The notes below the pieces were generated by a model. That model saw only the letters and a list, made by a program, of their open reading frames with translations. It did no database searches and was not told the DNA's origin. From contig NZ_JRMH01000002.1 in NCBI RefSeq assembly GCF_000803315.1, positions 558,001-622,000 of the forward strand: a stretch of 64,000 bases of DNA. The letters run 5' to 3'. Numbering within the stretch: position 1 is the stretch's first letter; each line of letters opens with the position of its first letter. The translations under genes and the position numbers were made by a program. This DNA is from Pectobacterium actinidiae. Its GTDB lineage: Bacteria > Pseudomonadota > Gammaproteobacteria > Enterobacterales > Enterobacteriaceae. Shown here in pieces: positions 1 to 8,995 of the stretch.

Positions 1-413
1 GCGGCTTTGGTCAGCGCCCACTGAACGCGTTCATCCATATCGGCACGAGACAGCTTTTCAAACAGACGCACACCAAACGCAATGTTGTCGTAAATCGACA
101 TTGGGAACGGCGTCGGCTTCTGGAACACCATGCCGACCTTGGCGCGTAGCAGCGCAATATCTTGCTTATCTGTCAGGATGTTATTGCCATCCAGCAGGAT
201 ATCGCCTTCGGCACGCTGCTCAGGGTAGAGCTGATACATTTTATTTAGCGTACGCAGCAGCGTGGATTTACCACAGCCGGACGGACCGATAAACGCGGTA
301 ACCTGATTCGCGGCAATATCCAGCGTAATGTTTTTCAACGCATGGAATTTTCCGTAATAGAAATTCAGATCGCGTACCTGGATTTTGTTGGATGTCTCAG
401 TAGCCATACTCAT
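1..413 (-). CDS. pstB: Phosphate ABC transporter ATPase PstB (3' part outside window)
   Basis: N-terminal about 137 residues of the ATPase of the high-affinity phosphate importer PstSCAB; it powers phosphate uptake at the inner membrane and takes part in PhoR signalling. The reading frame starts [11 protein letters not shown] and runs off the left edge. A Walker A motif, GPSGCGKST, lies near residue 45. The signature and Walker B motifs lie outside the window. A second ATG two codons in (407) is an alternative start. It follows pstA on the same strand after an 86-base gap, so it belongs to the pst operon. The next gene beyond the edge would be phoU by analogy with E. coli; this is not seen here. 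Confidence 0.95.
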   Translation of the reverse strand, partial: MSMATETSNKIQVRDLNFYYGKFHALKNITLDIAANQVTAFIGPSGCGKSTLLRTLNKMYQLYPEQRAEGDILLDGNNILTDKQDIALLRAKVGMVFQKPTPFPMSIYDNIAFGVRLFEKLSRADMDERVQWALTKA

Positions 414-499
414 CAAGACTTCTCTCTTTTTCCTGGCACTGCCTGGCAGCGCCTTGAATTTATTTAATGTTTCTCAGAAAACGACGCTTTCTTAGCGAA

Positions 500-1387
500 T
501 TAGTGCTTCTTAGCAGAGAAAATAACGCGCGCCAGAATATTCAGCAGCAGTACGCACATCGTAATCAGCAGTACACCCGCCCAGGCCAGCTGTTGCCACT
601 CCACAAACGGGCTCATGGCAAACTTAAAGATGGTGACCGGCAGGTTAGCAATCGGATGCATCAGATCCGTGCTCCAGAACTGATTCGACAGTGACGTAAA
701 CAAAAGCGGCGCCGTTTCCCCGGCGATACGTGCAATAGCCAGCAGTACCCCGGTGATGATGCCCGATACCGATGCCTTCAGCGTAATCGCAGAAATCATT
801 TTCCATTTCGGCGTACCGAGCGCATAGGCCGCTTCACGCAGGCTATCCGGCACCAGTTTTAGCATGTTCTCGGTGGTACGAATCACAATCGGCACCTGCA
901 ACAGCGCCAGCGCAATCACCCCCGCCCAGCCGGAGAAGTGCTGCATCTTTGCCACCACCAGCGTGTAGACAAACAGCCCCACGACAATCGACGGTGCTGA
1001 CAGCAGAATGTCGTTGATGAAACGAATCACTTCGGCGATCCAGGATTTACGACCGTATTCCGCCAGATAGATGCCCGCCATAATCCCCAGCGGCGTACCC
1101 AGCAGCGTCGCCCACAGGATCAACAATCCGCTCCCGACGATGGCATTCGCCAACCCACCACCTTCCGTATTCGGTGGCGGCGTCATCTCCGTAAACAACG
1201 CCAGCGACATGCCATCCACGCCGCGAGTCACGGTCGAAAACAGGATCCAGATCAGCCAGAACAGGCCAAATGCCATCGTGGACATGGATAAGAACAGCGC
1301 AATGCGGTTTTTCTGGCGACGCCAGGCCTGCATTTTACGCCGCGAGCGTGCCAGTTCGGCTTCTTGCTCTATGCCTAATGTAGCCAT
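500..1387 (-). CDS. pstA: Phosphate ABC transporter permease PstA
   Basis: Inner-membrane permease subunit that forms the phosphate channel together with PstC. The protein has 295 residues, close to E. coli PstA (296). It has a basic cytoplasmic N-terminus ([12 protein letters not shown]) followed by about six hydrophobic segments. The ABC permease coupling region with [14 protein letters not shown] (about residues 185-200) contacts PstB. The start codon overlaps the last base of the pstC stop (TAATG), which indicates translational coupling. It is transcribed with pstS and pstC under Pho control. Confidence 0.96.
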   Translation of the reverse strand: MATLGIEQEAELARSRRKMQAWRRQKNRIALFLSMSTMAFGLFWLIWILFSTVTRGVDGMSLALFTEMTPPPNTEGGGLANAIVGSGLLILWATLLGTPLGIMAGIYLAEYGRKSWIAEVIRFINDILLSAPSIVVGLFVYTLVVAKMQHFSGWAGVIALALLQVPIVIRTTENMLKLVPDSLREAAYALGTPKWKMISAITLKASVSGIITGVLLAIARIAGETAPLLFTSLSNQFWSTDLMHPIANLPVTIFKFAMSPFVEWQQLAWAGVLLITMCVLLLNILARVIFSAKKH

Positions 1388-2346
1388 TAGCGCGCCCCCT
1401 CATTTTTAGCCAGACGCATCACCATCAGCTTTGAACATGCCAGAACAATAAAGGTAATCACAAACAGAATCAGCCCCAGCTCCATCAGCGCCGCCGTGTG
1501 CAGGCCGGATTCCGCTTCGGCAAATTCGTTTGCCAGCGCAGAGGTAATACTGTTGCCTGGCATATACAGCGACGCGCTGTCGAGCTGGTAGGTGTTACCG
1601 ATGATAAAGGTGACCGCCATGGTTTCACCCAACGCGCGCCCCAATCCCAACATCACCCCGCCGATCACGCCATTTTTGGTGTAAGGCAACACAATGCGCC
1701 AGATGACTTCCCACGTCGTACAGCCAATACCGTAGGCAGACTCTTTCATCATCACCGGCGTTTGCTCGAAGACGTCACGCATCACCGCCGCAATGTACGG
1801 GATAATCATGATGGCCAGAATGACGCCAGCCGCCAGAATACCGATCCCGAACGCCGGACCGGAGAACAGTGAGCCAACAATAGGAATACCGGACAGGACG
1901 TTGCCTACCGGTTGTTGGAAGTATTTGGCAAACAGCGGAGCGAAAATGAACAACCCCCACATGCCGTAAACAATACTCGGAATGGCCGCCAGCAATTCAA
2001 TCGCCACGCCAAGCGGACGCTTCAACCAGGCGGGTGCCAGTTCTGTCAGAAACAACGCAATCCCGAAGCTAATCGGAATCGCAATAATCAGTGCAATCAG
2101 CGAGGTAACGATGGTGCCGTAAATCGGAACCAGTGCACCAAACTGCTCTGCGGGCGCATCCCACTCTTTCGTCCACAAGAAGGCAAAACCGAACTTCTCG
2201 ATGCTAGGCCAGGACGCCAAAATCAGGGAAACAATGATGCCGCCCAAGAGCAGTAACGTGACCAGCGCCGCCAGTTTTACCAGCGTGCTGAAGAGGATAT
2301 CGCCATATTTTCCCGGGGCTTTGATAGTTGGCTTGTACTCCGCCAT
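1387..2346 (-). CDS. pstC: Phosphate ABC transporter permease PstC
   Basis: Second inner-membrane permease of the Pst phosphate importer, 319 residues as in E. coli. Six hydrophobic segments are visible, beginning around residue 25 ([20 protein letters not shown]). The EAA-type loop [16 protein letters not shown] lies near residue 205. It sits 97 bases downstream of pstS; that gap holds a hairpin which probably lowers expression of the membrane subunits relative to the abundant binding protein. One-base overlap with pstA. Confidence 0.96.
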   Translation of the reverse strand: MAEYKPTIKAPGKYGDILFSTLVKLAALVTLLLLGGIIVSLILASWPSIEKFGFAFLWTKEWDAPAEQFGALVPIYGTIVTSLIALIIAIPISFGIALFLTELAPAWLKRPLGVAIELLAAIPSIVYGMWGLFIFAPLFAKYFQQPVGNVLSGIPIVGSLFSGPAFGIGILAAGVILAIMIIPYIAAVMRDVFEQTPVMMKESAYGIGCTTWEVIWRIVLPYTKNGVIGGVMLGLGRALGETMAVTFIIGNTYQLDSASLYMPGNSITSALANEFAEAESGLHTAALMELGLILFVITFIVLACSKLMVMRLAKNEGAR

Positions 2347-2393
2347 ACGTCTCTCTTCTCGTTTTAACTACATTTGATAAGCTATTGAAGGCA

Positions 2394-2414
2394 GAGAGGT
2401 TGCTATCACCTCTC
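2394..2414 (-). terminator. Hairpin in the pstS-pstC gap
   Basis: Inverted repeat GAGAGGT / ACCTCTC (7 bp, 7-base loop) about 30 bases after the pstS stop, without a uridine tract. It is probably a stabilising or attenuating element that makes pstS mRNA more abundant than the rest of the operon. Function is inferred from position. Confidence 0.5.
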
Positions 2415-2443
2415 CGCCCCGATACGACGTGTCGATACAATAA

Positions 2444-3484
2444 TTAGTACAGTGCTTTACCGCTGCTGTCTTTTACCTGGGTTTTCCAGGCAGCACGGAT
2501 TTGCTCAACCACTTCTTTTGGCAGCGTAGCGTAATCCAGCGCTTCAGCTTGCTCGCCGCCTTTATTGAACGCCCAGTCAAAGAATTTCAACACTTCAGCG
2601 CCCTGCTCAGGTTTTTCCTGTTTGGTTTGAACCAGGATGAACGTGGTTGAGGTGATCGGCCATGCATCAGCGCCTTTCTGGTTAGTCAGATCCTGAGCGA
2701 AGGATTTGCTCCAGTCGATCTCTTTAGCCGCGTTGCTGAAACTTGCGCCAGTCGGGCTAACCGCTTTGCCGTCGGCAGAAATCAGTTTGGTGTAAGCCAG
2801 GTTGTTTTGCTTGGCATACGCGTATTCTACGTAACCGATAGAACCTGGCAGACGTTGTACGAACGCCGCGATACCATCGTTACCTTTACCGCCCAGACCG
2901 GTTGGCCAGTTCACAGTAGAACCTGCACCAATCTTCTCTTTCCATTCTGGGTTCACTTTTGCCAAGTAGCTGGTGAACACGAAAGACGTACCAGAACCGT
3001 CAGCACGACGAACTACAGCGATATCCTGATCCGGCAGTTTGGCATTCGGGTTCAGTTTAGTGATTGCTGGGTCGTTCCATTTTTTGATTTTACCCAGGTA
3101 GATATCACCCAGAGTTTTACCATCCAGCGTCAGTTCGCCAGACTTGATACCAGGAACGTTCACCGCCAGTACCACGCCACCGATAACGGTTGGGAACTGG
3201 AATAAACCATCCTGTGCTAATTTGTCGTCAGCCAGAGGCGCGTCAGACGCACCGAAATCTACCGTTTTCGCGATAATCTGTTTTACACCGCCAGAAGAAC
3301 CGATGCCTTGATAGTTAACTTTATTGCCGGTTTCTTTTTGATAGGAGTCAGCCCATTTAGCATAAACAGGCGCTGGGAATGTCGCACCGGCACCGGTGAG
3401 GTTAGTAGCAGCAAAAGCAGAAAACGCCGTCAGAGAAAAGGTTGCCGCAACAACACTGGCAAGAGTGGTACGCATCAGTTTCAT
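2444..3484 (-). CDS. pstS: Periplasmic phosphate-binding protein PstS
   Basis: Periplasmic receptor that delivers phosphate to PstCAB; 346 residues, the same as E. coli. I chose the ATG at 3484 because it begins a classic signal peptide ([20 protein letters not shown], then AFSAFAA with a cleavage site after AFA). It is preceded by GGAGGGATT as ribosome binding site. An upstream in-frame extension of 16 codons has no such support. The mature protein starts [16 protein letters not shown] and has the phosphate-binding elements GSSGGVKQI and [10 protein letters not shown]. First gene of the pst operon, with tandem Pho boxes upstream. Confidence 0.97.
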   Translation of the reverse strand: MKLMRTTLASVVAATFSLTAFSAFAATNLTGAGATFPAPVYAKWADSYQKETGNKVNYQGIGSSGGVKQIIAKTVDFGASDAPLADDKLAQDGLFQFPTVIGGVVLAVNVPGIKSGELTLDGKTLGDIYLGKIKKWNDPAITKLNPNAKLPDQDIAVVRRADGSGTSFVFTSYLAKVNPEWKEKIGAGSTVNWPTGLGGKGNDGIAAFVQRLPGSIGYVEYAYAKQNNLAYTKLISADGKAVSPTGASFSNAAKEIDWSKSFAQDLTNQKGADAWPITSTTFILVQTKQEKPEQGAEVLKFFDWAFNKGGEQAEALDYATLPKEVVEQIRAAWKTQVKDSSGKALY

Positions 3485-3584
3485 AATCCCTCCTGTGGGA
3501 TACTCGACGTGTCGACGTAGAGTCGTTATCAATCAGAGTTATCAAATCAGAGTGTAGTTCGCAGGAGGAAAAATAGGACAATTT

Positions 3585-3626
3585 GGTGACAGTAAAATGT
3601 ACGTAATATGACAGTTTTATGACAAG
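3585..3626 (-). promoter_or_regulatory. Tandem Pho boxes upstream of pstS
   Basis: Read on the minus strand, CTTGTCATAAAACTGTCAT (3608-3626) is followed by CGTACATTTTACTGTCACC (3585-3603). These are PhoB half-sites of the CTGTCAT type at 11-base spacing, followed by a further TTGTCC half-site. The arrangement is essentially that of the E. coli pstS promoter, so phosphate-starvation induction by PhoB is expected. The -10 probably lies in the following CCTATTTTT stretch. Confidence 0.92.
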
Positions 3627-3654
3627 GCGCGATAAGCGAGGAAATTCAGGGAGA

Positions 3655-3682
3655 ACCAGCCAGAACGCAGGTTCTGACTGGC
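3655..3682 (-). terminator. Probable terminator of the 3695-5122 gene
   Basis: Imperfect inverted repeat (CCAG-C-CAGAAC, loop GCAG, GTTCTG-A-CTGG) just after the stop codon of the unknown gene. It also lies just upstream of the pstS promoter region. The uridine tract is poor, so termination may be partial and read-through into pst is possible. Confidence 0.5.
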
Positions 3683-3694
3683 AAAAAGGAAGAC

Positions 3695-5122
3695 TCAATG
3701 AGTCTGGCTATGACTCAGCAGTTTGTAAATCGTATCAGGCTTATAACTGTCGCCCTGATAATAAATCGCCCAGTCGGTTACCCACGATATATCAATAGAA
3801 TACACGCCGCCTTCCTGCATATCCTCAACACAGAACGGATGATTGATTAATACTCCCGTAACGGTCGTATCGTTGATTTTTTCGGGTATAAACCACATGT
3901 GCTCACGCTCTTCCCCGTCTTGGCCATGAGGGATGCCAAACTTCACCATAAAGCGCCATTCACTTTCGACAGGCTTAGGGGCTTTCTTGAGAAGCCTGGC
4001 TAGAAAACCTGACTTAGCCGGTTCGTCACTCACATGGTAGTTTTTGAACATGTTGACGAAATAACGCCAGCGCAGTTGTGCCTTACGCGACATTTCTGCC
4101 GTTTCCGTACTGGTACGCCAGAACATGATGGCGTTCTGCTCATCAAACCCTTTAAAGAACGTTTGCAGTACCGGATTTTCTTCGTTGGTACGAAACAGCA
4201 TACAGGAAGGCGACTGATGCACGTCATCTCTGTCGGCGCGATCGCCCAGAAACACCCCTTCCGGTGTTCCTTCCAGATCGTAACGCATCTCTTCCAGAGG
4301 CCGCAGTTGGTCAATCGGCGTGGAGTGGTTCACATGGCGCAACCCTTCTTCAAACGGCAGTGCCACCAGATATTCATAACCGCTGTCCGTTTGCCCGCAC
4401 AGAATCGGCTCATTAAAGGTAATACGCTGATTCTGAATGGCATTATTAACAAAGCTTCTGAATAAATCCGGGATGCCATAATACGAATTCAGCGTCTCAG
4501 GAATGACCAATTCCGCTTCCGTCAGGCCGCATCGCGCCAGACCATGCGAGTGAAACCAGAATGTGGTTGGCGGATCGTTCTCGGTGTCGTACACGGCATG
4601 AATGGTATACAGCGATTCGATTTCCGGCAGGACATCATCTCCCAGTTGAAAATCCAACCATTCACGGGTAAACACGTTACCCGCGGCAGACATATCAATG
4701 CCCAATAGAAAATCCGGCACCACGGCGCTTAATAAGCGGAGCTGATGAACGTAATCTTCCAGCGGATTTTGCCCAAAAAAACACTCAACCATCACCTCCT
4801 GCGTTGCCGCATTAGCCTGCGCCAGCAGTTCAGGGGGGATCGGATCGGTTGAATGCATCGGCGTGATCTGATTCTCAGGATCGCGCTCCGATACCTCAAG
4901 ATAAAAGGTCAGCTCGCGATCGTGATGACGGCAGGTATAAAAAAAGCCGCCCTGTTCCTGCTCGGTATAACTTATTTCGCCATCGGTGAAAAATGACTGC
5001 GCCTCTAACAAGCTTTCCAACAGTGGATAGTTCATCTCTCGTGAGGAGAAAGCCACCATCGTTGAAGGCGCTTTTTCACCCTTTCCTTCGGCGATATCGA
5101 GGTATTGCTGTTTGTTATTCAT
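3695..5122 (-). CDS. Uncharacterised 475-residue protein (DUF4026-like)
   Basis: Soluble-looking acidic protein with no signal peptide and no membrane segment. It is rich in aromatic residues and begins MNNKQQYLDIAEGKGEKAPS. The general look resembles proteins annotated DUF4026, but this is recall and not a search. No catalytic motif is recognisable. Short motifs include TYTCRHHDREL-like sequence near residue 65, WFHSHGLARCGL near residue 190 and MWFIPEKI near residue 410. It is a single gene between glmS and pstS, which are neighbours in E. coli; it has its own probable terminator at 3655-3682. A 162-base AT-rich gap separates it from glmS. The function is unknown. Confidence 0.8.
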   Translation of the reverse strand: MNNKQQYLDIAEGKGEKAPSTMVAFSSREMNYPLLESLLEAQSFFTDGEISYTEQEQGGFFYTCRHHDRELTFYLEVSERDPENQITPMHSTDPIPPELLAQANAATQEVMVECFFGQNPLEDYVHQLRLLSAVVPDFLLGIDMSAAGNVFTREWLDFQLGDDVLPEIESLYTIHAVYDTENDPPTTFWFHSHGLARCGLTEAELVIPETLNSYYGIPDLFRSFVNNAIQNQRITFNEPILCGQTDSGYEYLVALPFEEGLRHVNHSTPIDQLRPLEEMRYDLEGTPEGVFLGDRADRDDVHQSPSCMLFRTNEENPVLQTFFKGFDEQNAIMFWRTSTETAEMSRKAQLRWRYFVNMFKNYHVSDEPAKSGFLARLLKKAPKPVESEWRFMVKFGIPHGQDGEEREHMWFIPEKINDTTVTGVLINHPFCVEDMQEGGVYSIDISWVTDWAIYYQGDSYKPDTIYKLLSHSQTH

Positions 5123-5240
5123 ACTAAGAACGAATCAATATTCAATATGGGTAAACCAATATACCCAATAAATTTTGATGATGAGAGTGCGATGGGATGA
5201 AAAAATGCGGATAAAAAACGAGCTGGAATATAAAAAATAA

Positions 5241-5276
5241 ATGAAGGTAAATAACACAATCGCTATTTACCTTCAT
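5241..5276 (-). terminator. glmS terminator
   Basis: Perfect 13-bp inverted repeat ATGAAGGTAAATA / TATTTACCTTCAT with a 10-base loop, flanked by A/T runs on both sides. It starts 8 bases beyond the glmS stop. It can act in both directions, although no plus-strand gene lies before it. Confidence 0.85.
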
Positions 5277-5320
5277 TTTTAAACTTACTCTACCGTGACG
5301 GATTTCGCTAGGTTACGTGG
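5255..5320. other. Expected Tn7 attachment region (unoccupied)
   Basis: TnsD of Tn7 recognises the conserved 3' end of glmS and directs insertion about 25 bases past the stop codon, here near 5260 in the terminator loop. The glmS 3' end ([14 protein letters not shown]) is intact. No transposon end or tns gene is seen. The assignment rests on known Tn7 biology; occupancy by older elements cannot be excluded. Confidence 0.5.
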
Positions 5321-7117
5321 CTGATCGACATCCGTACCTTTAATCAACGCGACGTGATAAGACAGCAACTGCAACGGCACCGTATAGAAGATTGGCGCAA
5401 TCACTTCTTCGATATGCGGCAGTGGAATAATCTTCATATTTTCGCTGCTGGTGAAACCGGCATCTTCGTCAGCGAAGACATACAGCTCGCCGCCGCGGGC
5501 CCGAACTTCTTCGATGTTGGATTTCAATTTCTCCAACAGCTCGTTGTTAGGTGCCACGACAACAACCGGCATATCCGCATCAATCAGCGCCAGCGGGCCG
5601 TGTTTCAGCTCGCCTGCCGCATAGGCTTCCGCATGGATGTAAGAGATCTCTTTCAGCTTCAGCGCCCCTTCCATCGCGATCGGGTACTGATCTCCACGAC
5701 CAAGGAACAACGCATGGTGCTTGTCAGAGAAACCTTCTGCCAGAGATTCGATAAGCTTGTCCTGCGACAGCATCTGCTCAATACGCGCGGGTAGCGCCTG
5801 CAAACCATGAACGATATCATGCTCAATTTGCGCATCCATACCACGCAGACGGCCAACACGCGCCACCAGCATCAGCAGAACGGTAAGCTGGGTAGTGAAA
5901 GCTTTGGTCGAAGCCACGCCAATTTCAACGCCCGCTTTAGTCATCAGCGCCAGATCGGATTCACGTACCAGCGAAGAACCGGCAACGTTACAAATGGCCA
6001 GCGAACCCAGATAGCCCAGCTCTTTGGACAAACGCAGTGCCGCCAGCGTATCTGCCGTTTCACCAGACTGAGACAGGGTAATCATCAGGCTGTTCTTACG
6101 CACCGCAGGCTTGCGGTAGCGGAATTCGGAAGCAATCTCCACGTCGCACGGAATCCCCGCCAACGCTTCAAACCAGTAACGGGAAACCATACCGGAGTTG
6201 TAGGACGTACCGCAGGCAATAATCTGAACGTGTTCAACCTTCGCCAGCAGTTCATCCGCTTTCGGGCCTAACTCAGAAAGATTGATCTCACCGTGGCTGA
6301 AACGCCCTTCAAGGGTGTTCTTAATTGCCATCGGCTGTTCGTAGATCTCTTTCTGCATGTAGTGACGATACGCGCCTTTATCACCCGCATCGTAATTCAC
6401 TTTTGATTCAATTTCTTCGCGTGTAGCAAGCTGGCCGGATTTATCAAACACGCGCACGTCACGACGGGTGATTTCCGCGATGTCGCCTTCTTCCAGGAAC
6501 ATGAAGCGGCGAGTCACAGGCAGCAGCGCCAGCTGATCGGAGGCAATGAAGTTTTCACCGACACCACGGCCAATCACCAGCGGGCTACCAGAACGCGCGG
6601 CGACCAGTACGCTTGGATCGCGGTTATCCAACACCACCATGCCATACGCACCGCGCAGCTGTGGGATTACACGCTTAACGATTTCAACCAACGTTCCGCC
6701 ATTCTGCTGCTGTTCAAAATGCACCAGATGGGCAACCACTTCCGTATCGGTTTCAGAAACGAAACGGTAGCCACGACCGATCATCAGTTCACGCAGCGGC
6801 TCGTGGTTTTCGATAATGCCGTTATGGACGATAGTGATATGTTCAGAAACATGCGGGTGTGCGTTCTCTTCAGAAGGTTCACCGTGCGTTGCCCAGCGAG
6901 TATGGGCAATACCCGTACCGCCGTGCAGTTCATGCTCTTCGGCTGCCTGAGAAAGCACCTGCACTTTACCCAGACGACGTAAACGAGCGACATGTCCTTC
7001 GCTGTCAACAACCGCCAGCCCCGCAGAGTCATAGCCGCGGTACTCAAGACGGCGTAAACCTTCCAACAAAATTTCAGCAACATCACGTTGCGCAACAGCG
7101 CCTACAATTCCACACAT
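5285..7117 (-). CDS. glmS: Glutamine-fructose-6-phosphate aminotransferase GlmS
   Basis: Makes glucosamine-6-phosphate from fructose-6-phosphate and glutamine, the entry step to UDP-GlcNAc for peptidoglycan and LPS. The start at 7117 gives MCGIVGAV, which exposes Cys2 as the N-terminal nucleophile after Met removal; a longer frame to 7285 would abolish this. Length 610 residues (E. coli 609). The N-terminal glutaminase domain includes [18 protein letters not shown] near residue 75. Two SIS isomerase domains follow (SQSGETADT near 350, and a second around 480), then the C-terminal tail. It lies downstream of glmU after a 183-base leader. In E. coli such a leader is targeted by the GlmZ RNA; this was not demonstrated here. 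Confidence 0.97.
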   Translation of the reverse strand: MCGIVGAVAQRDVAEILLEGLRRLEYRGYDSAGLAVVDSEGHVARLRRLGKVQVLSQAAEEHELHGGTGIAHTRWATHGEPSEENAHPHVSEHITIVHNGIIENHEPLRELMIGRGYRFVSETDTEVVAHLVHFEQQQNGGTLVEIVKRVIPQLRGAYGMVVLDNRDPSVLVAARSGSPLVIGRGVGENFIASDQLALLPVTRRFMFLEEGDIAEITRRDVRVFDKSGQLATREEIESKVNYDAGDKGAYRHYMQKEIYEQPMAIKNTLEGRFSHGEINLSELGPKADELLAKVEHVQIIACGTSYNSGMVSRYWFEALAGIPCDVEIASEFRYRKPAVRKNSLMITLSQSGETADTLAALRLSKELGYLGSLAICNVAGSSLVRESDLALMTKAGVEIGVASTKAFTTQLTVLLMLVARVGRLRGMDAQIEHDIVHGLQALPARIEQMLSQDKLIESLAEGFSDKHHALFLGRGDQYPIAMEGALKLKEISYIHAEAYAAGELKHGPLALIDADMPVVVVAPNNELLEKLKSNIEEVRARGGELYVFADEDAGFTSSENMKIIPLPHIEEVIAPIFYTVPLQLLSYHVALIKGTDVDQPRNLAKSVTVE

Positions 7118-7272
7118 CGATGGTATTCCTATAAAAGTGACATATTGTGTCACCTGGGATGTCTTTGACCTGATTGTTCCGGTTTTTCCGGGTTCCCCGA
7201 GCCTTGTAGAGAGTTGGGGATTATTATGTTTTGTTCTGCACTCTGGATTCAGCCAAAGCACAGGACAAAACG

Positions 7273-7293
7273 GCCTCCGCCGCATGCGGAGGC
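7273..7293 (-). terminator. Hairpin between glmU and glmS
   Basis: GCCTCCGC / GCGGAGGC stem (8 bp, 5-base loop), 8 bases after the glmU stop, followed on the minus strand by CGTTTTG. It could be a partial terminator or a 3' stabiliser for processed glmU mRNA; glmUS transcripts are processed near the glmU stop in E. coli. Confidence 0.6.
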
Positions 7294-7300
7294 ACCGCTA

Positions 7301-8671
7301 TTATTGCTTTTTCACCGGACGTTGCCAGCCGGAAATATGACGTTGTTTGACGCGACCGACCACCAGTTCATTCTCTGCCACGTCGCGCGTCACCGTCGTT
7401 CCCGCACCGATAGTCACGCCGCTGGCAATGCTAACGGGCGCTACCAGCTGACTATCCGAACCAACAAAGACATCGTCACCAATAATCGTTTTGTGCTTAT
7501 TTGCGCCGTCATAATTACAGGTGATCGTTCCTGCACCAATATTAACACCGGAACCGATATCCGCATCACCCAAATAGCTGAGATGACCCGCTTTTGATCC
7601 TTTACCCAGCCGCACTTTTTTCAGTTCAACAAAGTTGCCGACATGCACGCCCTCAGCCAATTCTGCGCCTGGACGCAAACGGGCAAACGGGCCAACGGTA
7701 CACTCTGCTTCTAACACGGCGTCTTCCAACACGGAGTAAGGGCTGATCTCGCTGTCGTCGCCAATGATGCAATTTTTGATTACGCAGCCAGCACCGATTT
7801 TCACCCGGTTGCCTAGCTTAACATTGCCTTCCACGACCACATTGATATCAATCACCACATCGCGACCATGAGTCAGTTCGCCACGCAGATCAAATCGTGC
7901 CGGATCGAGCAGCATAACACCAGCCAGTAGCAGCTTATCCGCCTGTTCACGCTGATAAACCCGCTCCAGCGCCGATAATTGCAGACGATTATTGACGCCT
8001 TCAACCTCACTCAAGCGATCGGGATGAACCGCTTCAACACGCTGACCTTCTTCCGCGGCCATCGCAATAATATCGGTGATATAAAATTCACCCTGTGCGT
8101 TGTTGTTATTCAACTGGCTTAACCAACGCTTCAGATCTTTGCCGTTCGCAATCAGAATGCCGGTATTGATCTCGTTAATCTGGCGCTGTTCTTCGCTGGC
8201 ATCTTTGTGTTCGACGATCCCAACCACCGCGCCCTTTTCACGCACAATTCGCCCATAGCCCGTCGGATCGTCCAGCTTCACCGTCAACAGGCCGATACCG
8301 TCTTGCGGCTTAGCTTCACGTAAACGCCCCAGCGTTTGCGATGAAATCAGCGGCACATCGCCATACAACATCAAGATATCTTCATCATCAGCAAAATGAG
8401 GCGCAGCTTGCTGCATCGCATGCCCGGTTCCCAACTGTTCCGCCTGCAATACCCAGTTCAACGCCGGATCGGCCAATTCACGTTTTAGCAAATCACCGCC
8501 GTGGCCGTATACCAGATGAACGTGCTGTGCGCCTGTCGTCATTGCAGCATCAATAACGTGCTGAACCATTGGCTTACCCGCCAGTTGATGCAACACCTTG
8601 GGAAGGTCGGAATACATACGGGTTCCTTTACCCGCAGCAAGGATCACCACACTCATCGCACTATTTGACAT
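7301..8671 (-). CDS. glmU: Bifunctional UDP-GlcNAc pyrophosphorylase / GlcN-1-P acetyltransferase GlmU
   Basis: Catalyses the last two steps to UDP-N-acetylglucosamine. Length 456 residues, identical to E. coli. The N-terminal uridyltransferase domain carries [18 protein letters not shown] (residues 11-28). The C-terminal half is a left-handed beta-helix of hexapeptide repeats (for example [20 protein letters not shown] and [14 protein letters not shown]). It is co-directional with glmS and forms the usual glmUS pair. Unlike in E. coli, atpC is not its upstream neighbour; pelX intervenes on the opposite strand. Confidence 0.97.
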   Translation of the reverse strand: MSNSAMSVVILAAGKGTRMYSDLPKVLHQLAGKPMVQHVIDAAMTTGAQHVHLVYGHGGDLLKRELADPALNWVLQAEQLGTGHAMQQAAPHFADDEDILMLYGDVPLISSQTLGRLREAKPQDGIGLLTVKLDDPTGYGRIVREKGAVVGIVEHKDASEEQRQINEINTGILIANGKDLKRWLSQLNNNNAQGEFYITDIIAMAAEEGQRVEAVHPDRLSEVEGVNNRLQLSALERVYQREQADKLLLAGVMLLDPARFDLRGELTHGRDVVIDINVVVEGNVKLGNRVKIGAGCVIKNCIIGDDSEISPYSVLEDAVLEAECTVGPFARLRPGAELAEGVHVGNFVELKKVRLGKGSKAGHLSYLGDADIGSGVNIGAGTITCNYDGANKHKTIIGDDVFVGSDSQLVAPVSIASGVTIGAGTTVTRDVAENELVVGRVKQRHISGWQRPVKKQ

Positions 8672-8929
8672 AAGTATCCTGACAGTACGGAACCACAGCT
8701 CCGCAAAAATAAAATGGCTAGCCTGTTACGGCATGAATAACCAGAGTTTACAGAAACTCATGCATAACGCGGATACTTTTTGGTGAGTTTTTTCTGAAAA
8801 TCGCGCTCAAAACGATGAACGTTCTTGAGGAGAAGAAACGGATATCGTGCTATCAACCTCAACAGAAATGACACGTGGTTTCATAAAAAACAGACTTTGT
8901 TTTTAAGTATTTCCATTTGTGACACACCC

Positions 8930-8950
8930 AAAAGAAACAGCGTTTCATTT
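8930..8950 (+). promoter_or_regulatory. KdgR operator upstream of pelX
   Basis: A 21-base site whose core GAAACAGCGTTTC (8934-8946) is flanked by A-rich and T-rich arms. It matches the consensus of the pectinolysis repressor KdgR in soft-rot bacteria. It lies 46 bases before the pelX start. Release by 2-keto-3-deoxygluconate during pectin breakdown is expected. A weaker similar motif (GACACGTGGTTTCAT) lies at about 8867-8883. The rest of the 324-base glmU-pelX gap shows nothing else I can name. Confidence 0.85.
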
Positions 8951-8995
8951 ATAGCAATATACGCGGGCAAATAATTCAATAACGAAGGAGATACA

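Noticed and set aside
2444..3532. Longer form of PstS starting 16 codons upstream
   Set aside because: The extension destroys a standard signal peptide and lies in the leader; the internal ATG has a strong ribosome binding site.
5123..5284. Remnant of a Tn7-like element at glmS
   Set aside because: No transposon end repeats or tns-like coding sequence. The only structure is the glmS terminator.
8910..8930. CRP site upstream of pelX (TTTGTGACACACCC)
   Set aside because: Only one arm matches the consensus. pel genes of soft-rot bacteria are often CRP-dependent, but this sequence alone does not show it.
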